From assembly GCA_947311335.1 (NCBI GenBank), contig CAMZKR010000032.1, positions 1-8,297 of the forward strand: 8,297 nt of DNA. The letters are read 5' to 3'. Both the position numbers and the translations under genes were made by a program. The notes beneath the pieces are model-generated. The model was not told where the DNA came from, did not search any database, and worked only from the letters and a program-made list of their open reading frames with translations. How positions within the stretch are numbered: the stretch's first letter is position 1; each line of letters begins with the position of its first letter. Of this stretch, positions 1 to 6,163 are shown in pieces. Origin of the DNA: an uncultured bacterium. GTDB lineage: Bacteria; Patescibacteriota; Gracilibacteria; BD1-5; UBA6164.

Positions 1-1106
1 ACTCCATTAAATACCAAAAATATATAAATTATAAAAACCATCATAAAAATAAATCCTTCTAATCTATTTAATTTTCAATCATTAAAATGAACTAATCATA
101 AAATAATAATTAATCATAAAAGTAATCATTGAATTGGAGTTATTCATAAATTTATTTCTAATCATAAATAATATGAAAGTAAAATCATAGAAGGAACTGT
201 AAGTAGAACAGTAGCAACTGAGGCTCAAAAAGCTATATTTACAACTGTCTGCATATCATTGTTTTTTGCAGATTTTAAAGCAGTTAAAAGTTCTGGTGAA
301 GCTGATATTATAGCCACGACTAATGCTCAGATTCATATTGGTAACCCATAAACATCTAATTCTGTACTCATAAATTCACTTAAAAATTCAGACATAATAC
401 CAATTCAAACTATTGATAAAATCAAAAATAATATATGATACTTTCAATTTATAATTAGTTTTTCTTTATTTTTAATTTTCAATATAGATTTTATTCAAGA
501 TTTATTTTTTTCTTTTTGAAATCTAAAAAATCAAGTATGTGTTGTTATTTGAATTCTATAAAAAAGTATAGTCATAGCTAAAAATAATATAATTATAAGA
601 ATATTATAACTATTAATTAAAGACGTGTTTAATAAATCTGGAATTACCATAGCAGATACTATTGCTATAAGTAAAATTGCTAAATAACTATTTGAAATAT
701 TTATATTATATTTTTGGACTCAATGAATAAGTCCTCATATAAAAGCCGATAATCATAAAAGTCCTCATATATCAAGTATTATTGCTGCCACTATTGTATC
801 TCTTGCTAATGCTGGATTATGAGAATTTGTCATAATTATTCAAATCATTATAACTTCAACTAATACAGCGGAAATCGTTAATATAATAGTTCCATATGGA
901 TCTCAATACTTATGAGCTAACTCTTCAGCATGACGAGATACTGACAATGCTAACATTATTATCAAAATAAAAAATACTCAAAGGATAATAATAGAAAATA
1001 TATTATTAGATTCTATTTGGTGTTCAAATAGAAAAACAATAAAAGATAAAATAAAAGATATAAACAAAAAAGCTTCTTTAAATAAAACATTTTTTATAAC
1101 ATTCAT
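1..1106 (-). CDS. chaA: ChaA-like Ca2+(Na+)/H+ antiporter, C-terminus cut by window edge
   Basis: A polytopic inner-membrane cation/proton antiporter of the CaCA (Na_Ca_ex) superfamily, expected to expel Ca2+ or Na+ in exchange for H+. With UGA as Gly it reads as 368 codons from ATG to the window edge, close to the roughly 366 residues of E. coli ChaA, so only a few residues are missing. The first alpha-repeat is visible at about residues 57-90: SRHAEELAHKYG, then DPYGTIILT, then an acidic residue in LVEV (Glu84), followed by NPALARDT near 97-104. The second repeat is at about 269-306: ASPELLTALKSAK with Glu272, then VVNIAFGAS, then LLTVP. A hydrophilic loop (about 187-222, HTGFFRFQKEK and Lys-rich) separates the halves, as in ChaA. 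Several conserved glycines (258, 260, 294) are UGA. The start is the first ATG after an AT-only leader with no clear Shine-Dalgarno. It lies 95 bp downstream of the ygjP-like gene, across a likely terminator, so it is probably a separate unit. Family is firm; substrate is inferred. Confidence 0.9.
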
Positions 1107-1155
1107 TATATATAAAATCAAAAATATAAATTACTTTTTTTATAAATAATATTCT

Positions 1156-1178
1156 AAAAAAAAATTGATCAAAATCAA
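1156..1178 (-). terminator. Short intrinsic terminator after the recJ operon
   Basis: On the minus strand a 5-bp stem (TTGAT / ATCAA) with a 4-nt loop is followed at once by nine T residues. It lies 23 nt beyond the stop of the ygjP-like gene and 49 nt before the chaA start. The stem is weak and AT-rich, but the uninterrupted T run placed between two genes is typical of an intrinsic terminator in such a genome. Confidence 0.45.
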
Positions 1179-1201
1179 ACAATAATAATTCAATAAGATT
1201 G

Positions 1202-1717
1202 TTAATTAAACTTAATTCATTCTATTTTTAACCACTTTTCATATTTCTTATAATTTGGCATCATTTCTCATACTTTCTTCCAAAAACTTTCACTATGATT
1301 CATATGTTTTAAATGAGCTAATTCATGTATAATTACATAATCTATAACATCTTTAGGTGTTAATATTAATCTATATGTAAAATTTAAATTTCTTTTACTA
1401 GTACAACTTCCCCATCTAGTTTTAGCACTAGTTATTTTAATTTTATTATATCTCAATCAAAAATCCCTTGCTATTTCTTCTACTCTATTTGGTATATATT
1501 TTTTTGCTTTTATTTTTAAAGATTTTATTTCTTTTTCTCAAAAAGTTTTTCTATTTTTGTATATTTTTATTCTTTTTTCTATCCATTTTTTATTTTTATT
1601 AACAAAATTATCTATAGTTCCTTGTAAAACAAAATAAGGAGCTTTTACAATAACTTGTCAATCTTTTACTTTTAAACTAATAGTTTTTCTCCAAGATTTT
1701 ATAATTTTATATTTCAT
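1202..1717 (-). CDS. YgjP-like (DUF45/WLM-type) zinc metallopeptidase
   Basis: A 171-residue protein of the YgjP/DUF45 family, SprT-like gluzincin putative metallopeptidases, probably cytoplasmic because no signal peptide or membrane segment is seen. The diagnostic C-terminal half is complete: TRWGSC at about residues 100-105, NLNFTYRLILTP at 110-121, and the zinc site HELAHLKHMNH at 131-141, where His131 and His135 are predicted zinc ligands, Glu132 the catalytic base and His141 the likely third ligand. SFW and the MPNY..YEKWLK tail that closes the family domain follow. With UGA as stop only an internal 62-codon piece would be open; with UGA as Gly the whole domain is continuous, and its Trp codons (RWG, FW, KW) are all TGG. 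It starts 5 nt after the stop of the MFS gene, so it is the last gene of the recJ operon. No Shine-Dalgarno is visible. Physiological substrate is unknown for the family. Confidence 0.88.
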
Positions 1718-1722
1718 AATTT

Positions 1723-2924
1723 CTACTCATAAAAATCTTTTTCTATATCTATTTTAAACAACAAATATGTTGCTAATGATATACAAATAATTAAAAATAA
1801 TAATATGTAATATAATGACTCCACTTTTATAGAATTAAAAAAATACAATCCTATATAAGCTATAATCCATCCTATAAACAAAAACATTTCTCTTATAACC
1901 ATATATTCAGATCTAATTTCCTTATAATTCTTTATTTTATGTAAAACATTATCACTAATAACTTTCTGAGGAATACTAAAAAATAAAGCTACTGTTCAAA
2001 TTAATGCCGAGAAAAGTAAAATATATTGTAATTATTAAATGATAAAAATCAAATAATAACAAATATATAAACTATTCCTGAAAATAATATTGTTATTTTA
2101 TATTTTCAGTAAGGAATAAATCTTCAATATAGATAAGAAGCTATTATTCATATAATACTTAAAGAAGAAATAATAAATCCTAAATTCATTTCACTTTTTA
2201 CATATGTAAATATTACAATAGGAATAATAACTTCTAAAAAAGAATTTGAAAAAGAAAAACCTGTTAAAGAGTATGAAAAAAGAGAAAATAATATTTCTTT
2301 ATTTTTCTTTATTTTCTTAAAAACTTTTATTAAATCAAATCTCTTTTTAGAATTTACATGTACTTTTACGGTTCATATTATTGCAGATAATAAAAAAAAT
2401 ATAACTCAAAATATATAAGCTGTTTGATAACCATATCAAAAATAATTCAAACTAATAATAGTTCATATAAAAGAAGGTATAATAATTTGAGATAAAATTG
2501 TTAAAGATTTTTTTATTCACTCAAAATTTCATCTATTTTTAAAATTTGTTAATTTAAATTGATTATTATGAAAATTTATCCGATATATTCCATTAAAAAA
2601 TCAAATTAAAAAAGGGATTAAAATCAAATGATTTATTGCTTCTTTTCAAAGAAAAACTATATATAAATAAGTAAAAGCTAATCATAAAAGAGATATTATA
2701 TTTAAAATTCTTCTATACCCTTTTTTTACTAAAACAGCAAAAAAAGTAAATGTTAACATATGAGAAGATAAATATATTATATTAAATAAAGCTATAGCTT
2801 TTACATCATTTGTTTGTTTCCATATAAAAATATTTAAAAATATTTGAAAAATAGATTTAGCAGATCTAACAAATATATTTCAAATCAATATTCTTATAGT
2901 TTTTTTATCTTCTAATTTGTTCAT
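1723..2924 (-). CDS. Major facilitator superfamily (MFS) permease with a one-base frameshift
   Basis: A polytopic transporter of about 400 residues (1202 nt, one short of a multiple of three). Hydrophobic segments recur along its length, with a charged central loop (NSKKRFDLIKVFKKIKK) dividing two six-helix-like halves, the usual MFS arrangement. The N-terminal half carries a GIY-x-INFHN segment followed by NFKNRGNFEG, resembling a motif in Firmicutes MFS permeases of unknown substrate. The frame opened by the ATG at 2924 runs to about 2030, where it would soon hit TAA. The same hydrophobic protein continues in the -1 frame (QYILLFSALIGTVALFFSIP) to TAG at 1723. Adding one T near 2028-2036 restores a single 400-residue ORF. 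This could be a recent mutation or a sequence error. The start lies 3 nt after the stop of the upstream small gene and the end 5 nt before the ygjP-like gene. Residue 115 is encoded by a rare CGG. Substrate cannot be deduced. Confidence 0.75.
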
Positions 2925-2927
2925 AAT

Positions 2928-3416
2928 TTATATTTTTTCAATAAATCTTGAATTAATACTAATTACATTTATGGGTAAAAATTTTCAAGAACATATAAAC
3001 TGAAATAAACTATCAACTCTAGCTTTTTTATCATAAAAATGTAATATAACTATATCTTTATATAATATTTTATCTCAAAACTTAAATTTAACTTTATTTC
3101 AAATAATATTATCTCAACTTAAATAAGAAAATTCTTTATCCCTATTTTTAGGATTAATTAAATTTTTTGTACTTTTTAATTCTCTAGCATTATAAATTAA
3201 CTTTTTTCATTCTTTTATAATCTTAAAATCTACATTTTTATAATCTTTTAAAGAAAAATTATCTCAAAAGAAATTTCTTTCTAATTTATTTATATTATTA
3301 ATTTTTTTATTTTCTATAAGTCTTATATCTGACTTTATTTTAAAAATATAAATAATAAGCAAAATAATAAAAACACTAAGTAAAAATAAAATATAATTTT
3401 GTATTTTCTTCTGCAT
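2928..3416 (-). CDS. Small membrane-anchored protein of unknown function
   Basis: A 162-residue protein I do not recognise. Residues about 8-26 form one strongly hydrophobic segment (ILFLLSVFIILLIIYIF) behind a short basic N-terminus (MQKK), which predicts a single-pass anchor with the rest outside the membrane. There is no lipobox cysteine. The remaining 130 residues are Lys/Asn/Ile-rich and mostly hydrophilic; after a possible short coiled stretch (about 29-50) they contain GD-type turns (GDN at 51 and 101, GDK at 114) and alternating beta-like segments such as KVKFKFGDKI and DIVILHFYD. UGA encodes several of these glycines. It begins 2 nt after the recJ stop and ends 3 nt before the MFS start, so it is co-transcribed and probably translationally coupled. 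Continuous reading through six or more UGA codons, with fitting junctions on both sides, supports it as real. Confidence 0.75.
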
Positions 3417-3418
3417 AT

Positions 3419-5065
3419 TTAATAAATTACTAAATCAATAATTCTTAACATAAGATTTCTTTTTCACATCCAATAATCTTCACTTATATCAAAAATTAAA
3501 TCTACTTTATGTGAGTTTTTTATTTCTCTAAAATATTTTCAAAAACCAAATCAAAAAATTTTAAATCAATGTTTGGTATTAAATCTTATATGATCTAAAG
3601 TTTTTCAAAGATATGATACACTTGTATAATCAAGATTCTTAACCATAAAATTTGGTTTAGGATTTCACATTCCAAAAGGTTTAAACTTATTTACTTTCAC
3701 TAAAAATTTAAATCAAATTTCATCTAAATTAACTATTTTATCTACTAAAATTTCTTTTCTATGCTTTTTAAAAGATATTTTATTTATATCTTTTAGTATA
3801 TCTCTTTTAAAATTTACAAAATTTTCTTTTTTAATAGTAAGTCATGCTGCTCCTTTATGTCATCCAAAAGTAATAAAATATTTTTTATGCCTCTCAAGTA
3901 AATCAATTATAGAAAAAAATTCTGGACTTCTACAACTTCAAACTAGCCTATCAGAGTCATCAATAAAAACAATAGTAGGTTTATTATATTCTTCTGCTAA
4001 TCTTCAAGCTATTATTCAAATAATTCCATGTTTTATATTTTTTGAAACATAAATTATTAAATTATTTTCTATTTTTACATTTTTCACTGCATCTAAAAAA
4101 TAATCTTTTGTAAGTATTTTTCTTTGCTCATTTAATTTTTCAATCTCATCTATAGTGTTTTTTAAAGTATCTCAATTATTTAAAATCAAATTAACAGCTT
4201 TATAGGGGCTAGCCATTCTTCATGCTGCATTTAATTTTGGTCATATAGTAAAACCAAATATATCAGCATCTAAATCTGTATTTATTTTGTCTTCTATCAA
4301 TTTTCTTATTCATTTACTACGAGAATTCTTTAACTGTTTTAATCATTCTCTAACTATTATTCTATTTTCTCAAGTTAAAATCATACAATCTGCAACAGTC
4401 CCAATAGCTGCTATATCTATACTATCTCTTAAATAATTTTCATAACTATCTTTTTCTAAATATTCTCTAGCAAGAGCCATCATAAGTTTATAAGCTACTC
4501 AAGCTCCTGAAAGATGTTTAAAAGGATAATTACAATCTTTTCTTTTAGGGTTTATAACTGCAATAGCATCATTTGATATATTATCTGGAACTGTGTGATG
4601 ATCAGTTATTATAACATCTATTCCCTTTTGTTTTGCATATTTTATTACTTCTATATCTCTAGTTCAACAATCAACTGTTATAAAAAGTTTTACTCAAAGT
4701 TTATATGCTTCATCTATAAAATCTTTTTTTAAGCCATATCCGTCTTTTTCCCTATCTGGTAATCTATAGCTAACATTTAATCCGACTTTCTTAAAAAAAT
4801 GCATTAAAATAGATGTACTAGTTACTCAATCTACATCATAATCTCAAAATATTATAATTCTTTCCTTATTTTTATTTGCTTGTTGTATTCTTTTTACCGC
4901 TTTATCCATATCTTTTAACAAATATGGATCATACAAATCAGTAAGTGATTTTTCTAAATCTTTAGGATCTTCAAATCTTTTTATTAAAATATCCTCTATA
5001 TTTAAAAAACAAGTTTCTTTATTAATTTTAATTAAATTTCACTTTATACTAAAAATATCTGACAT
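3419..5065 (-). CDS. recJ: Single-stranded-DNA-specific exonuclease RecJ
   Basis: A 548-residue cytoplasmic 5'-3' single-strand DNA exonuclease of the DHH superfamily, acting in RecF-pathway recombination, mismatch repair and base excision repair with Mn2+/Mg2+ in the active site. Motifs in order: GDYDVDG at 74-80 (motif I), VDCGT at 131-135, TDHH at 154-157 (the DHH motif), NPKR at 172-175, LSGAG at 185-189, GTVADCM at 222-228, and PKLNAAGRM at 276-284. The DHHA1 domain follows with HGIIGIIAGRLAE at 346-358, SCRSP at 377-381 and FGGHKGAAGLT at 400-410. The C-terminal part (about 440-548), with PFGMGNPKP, is the OB-fold region. Length is near the 550-580 usual for the family. UGA encodes Gly74, 80, 134, 189, 275, 282, 402 and 408, the best evidence in the window for UGA = Gly. 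It is the first gene of a four-gene operon, with a promoter-like sequence 38 nt upstream; no Shine-Dalgarno precedes the ATG. Confidence 0.97.
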
Positions 5066-5102
5066 AAATAAATAAGTTTCTTTAAAAATAAATTATTTAT
5101 AA

Positions 5103-5130
5103 ATTATAGTTTTATAAATATAAAAAGCAA
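5103..5130 (-). promoter_or_regulatory. Promoter of the recJ operon (sigma70-like)
   Basis: On the minus strand a perfect -10 hexamer TATAAT (5108-5103) lies 16 nt after TTGCTT (5130-5125), a partial -35. The predicted transcription start is near 5096, giving a leader of about 30 nt before the recJ ATG at 5065. AT-rich DNA makes TATAAT common by chance, so the support is position and spacing more than sequence. Confidence 0.45.
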
Positions 5131-5177
5131 AGATTTGAATATTTTTAAATTTTTATTATTATTTAAGTACTTTATAT

Positions 5178-5183
5178 TATAAT
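5178..5183 (+). promoter_or_regulatory. -10 element of mscL, implying a near-leaderless transcript
   Basis: TATAAT ends only 9 nt before the mscL ATG (5193), so a start about 7 nt downstream of the box would leave almost no 5' leader. No convincing -35 is seen at 16-18 nt upstream. An AAGG at 5187-5190 sits 2 nt before the ATG, closer than a working Shine-Dalgarno normally is. An alternative is a weaker upstream promoter within 5130-5175. Confidence 0.3.
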
Positions 5184-5192
5184 AACAAGGTT

Positions 5193-5609
5193 ATGCTGAA
5201 AGATTTTAAAAAATTTATTATAAAATGAAATGCTATAGATATGGCTGTGTGATTTATGTTTGGTGCAGCTTTCGCTACTATTATAAAATCATTTGTAACA
5301 AATATTATAATGCCTCCTATTGGATTATTTCTTGGTAAAGTAGATTTTTCTAGTTTATATATAAGTCTTAATTGAAAAGAATACAAAACATTAGAAGCAT
5401 TAGAAAAAGCTGGAGCCCCAGCTATAAAATATGGAATATTTATTAATGATTTTATAGGATTTATAATATTATGATTTATAATTTTTATAATGGTTAGAAA
5501 CATAAATAAATTACAAAAAAAAGAAGGGAAAAAACCAAATTCCAAAGCTGCTGATTTAATTGTACTTGAAGAAATTAGGGATGCTTTAATTAAAAAGAAA
5601 AAAAAATAA
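5193..5609 (+). CDS. mscL: Large-conductance mechanosensitive channel MscL
   Basis: A 138-residue inner-membrane pore protein (E. coli MscL has 136) that opens under membrane tension to release solutes during hypo-osmotic shock, acting as a homopentamer. An N-terminal amphipathic segment (MLKDFKKF) is followed by TM1 with IDMAVGFMFGAAFATI at about 15-30 and NIIMPPIGL at 37-45. A short periplasmic loop contains DFSSLYISLNGKEY and the AGAPAIKYGIFIN stretch leading into TM2 (about 83-102). A basic linker comes next, then the C-terminal EEIRDALIKK helix that bundles in the cytoplasm. UGA encodes Gly12 (KGNAIDMAV, matching RGNVVDLAV of E. coli) and Gly20, both invariant in the family, and also Gly61 and Gly94. 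It is transcribed divergently from recJ and followed by a long AT hairpin. The start is the only ATG that gives the conserved N-terminus. Confidence 0.97.
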
Positions 5610-5621
5610 AATAGGGTTATT

Positions 5622-5666
5622 AAATTATAAAAAAATTCTAAATATTTTAGATTTTTTTTATAATTT
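5622..5666 (+). terminator. 21-bp AT-rich inverted repeat, probable terminator of mscL
   Basis: Two 21-nt arms (5622-5642 and 5646-5666) are complementary with one mismatch, around a 3-nt TAT loop. Only one G-C pair is present; the rest is A-T. The right arm contains an eight-T run and is followed by more T-rich sequence. It starts 13 nt after the mscL stop, a normal place for an intrinsic terminator. Because the structure is almost symmetrical it could also stop leftward transcription. Confidence 0.6.
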
Positions 5667-5698
5667 AATTTTTATTTTAAGATTTTTAACTTATAATT

Positions 5699-5725
5699 TT
5701 GAACAATAGAAAATATCTATATAAT
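5699..5725 (+). promoter_or_regulatory. Promoter of the tRNA-Arg gene
   Basis: TTGAAC (5699-5704) resembles a -35 box and TATAAT (5720-5725) is a consensus -10, with a somewhat short 15-nt spacer. The predicted start is around 5731-5733, a few nucleotides before the mature tRNA 5' end at 5737, as expected for a single tRNA gene. Confidence 0.45.
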
Positions 5726-5736
5726 TATTTATTAAT

Positions 5737-5814
5737 ACTCCCGTAGCTCAGTTGGAAGAGCACCAGGCCGCGGACCTGGGTTAGCCGTGGGTTCGAATCC
5801 TGCCGGGAGTACCA
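5737..5814 (+). tRNA. tRNA-Arg, anticodon GCG, with unusual C33 and encoded CCA
   Basis: A complete cloverleaf. The acceptor arms 5737-5743 and 5804-5810 pair over 7 bp, with discriminator A5811 and a genomic CCA at 5812-5814. The D stem is GCTC/GAGC with an 8-nt loop containing TTGG, followed by A20 (5756). The anticodon stem CCAGG/CCTGG encloses the loop CCGCGGA, whose central triplet 5770-5772 is GCG. The T arm has the TTCGAAT loop. A20, C35, G36 and A73 are the known arginine identity set, so charging by ArgRS is likely. G34 would read CGC and CGU but not CGA, unlike the usual bacterial ICG tRNA. Two oddities: position 33 is C instead of the near-universal U, and the variable region is 7 nt (GTTAGCC) rather than 4-5. 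It is far more GC-rich than its surroundings, as tRNA genes in AT-rich genomes are. Confidence 0.88.
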
Positions 5815-5848
5815 ATCTTGAAAATTAAATAATAACTACTAAAGTCTA

Positions 5849-5977
5849 TTACATAACTAAAAAATATAAAATAAACTCAAAGTCTTTAGGTTCTCTGTTT
5901 ACATATATCGTTTCATTAAAAGTTTCATCTTTTTAAATAAGTGTATCTTTAGAAGAAATATTCGGAACTCTTGACAT
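5849..5977 (-). pseudogene. Possible broken small ORF in the gap between tex and tRNA-Arg
   Basis: The 345 bases between the tRNA and the tex stop (5815-6159) hold no intact gene. Within them, an ATG at 5977 on the minus strand opens a frame beginning MSRVPNISSKDTLI, which meets TAA at 5933-5935. It then continues in the same frame (KDETFNETIYVNREPKDFEF...) to TAA and TAG at 5846-5851. The composition is more protein-like than the flanking AT-only DNA. The first residues faintly recall the start of HicA-type toxins, but the rest does not, so no family is assigned. It may be a decayed gene or chance. Confidence 0.2.
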
Positions 5978-6014
5978 TAAATTTTAATATAATATATTCA
6001 ATTTCTTTTAATTT

Positions 6015-6163
6015 TTAATTTAAAGTTTTTAATATTTTTTTATTCTTTTTTAATTCATCAAACTCTAATTTATCATCACTAATTCATTTTTTTGATTTTT
6101 CATTTTTATTTCTTTTCAATTTAGAAATATTAGATATAAAATCGCTTCTTTTTCAAATACTAA
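6015..6163 (-). other. Open Lys-rich frame that may be a displaced C-terminal tail of tex
   Basis: Directly after the tex stop (TAG, 6160-6162), a different frame stays open to TAA at 6015-6017. Removing one T from the TTT in GTTTAG (6162-6164) would join it to Tex as ..LSMKEVSIGKRSDF.., adding 48 residues rich in Lys, Asn and Asp/Glu (KRNKNEKSKKG, DDKLEFDELKK). Charged tails after the S1 domain occur in other Tex proteins, for example in E. coli. There is no in-frame ATG, so it is not a gene by itself. The third frame is also open for about 30 codons here, so chance is possible. Confidence 0.3.

Noticed and set aside
1268..1456. A 62-codon stand-alone protein with HELAH.
   Set aside because: It is only the UGA-free middle of the 171-residue ygjP-like gene; both ends continue through UGA = Gly codons.
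3419..5065. Reading UGA as Trp (mycoplasma-type code 4), or treating the region as decayed pseudogenes.
   Set aside because: Trp at DYDVD-x, LNAA-x-R and GNGTG positions would destroy invariant glycines, and TGG already serves conserved Trp sites. Decay would not place stops only as UGA and only at glycines.
5177..5545. Minus-strand ORF of 122 codons.
   Set aside because: It is the antisense shadow of mscL, whose plus-strand translation matches the channel family end to end.
5768..5774. Reading the tRNA anticodon as CCG (an Arg or recoded CGG reader).
   Set aside because: The 5-bp stem CCAGG/CCTGG is perfect and fixes the 7-nt loop, so positions 34-36 are GCG; CCG would need a shifted, broken stem.
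5930..5977. HicA-like toxin start (RVPNISSKDTLI).
   Set aside because: Only about a dozen residues resemble it; the dsRNA-binding core of HicA and any adjacent HicB are absent.
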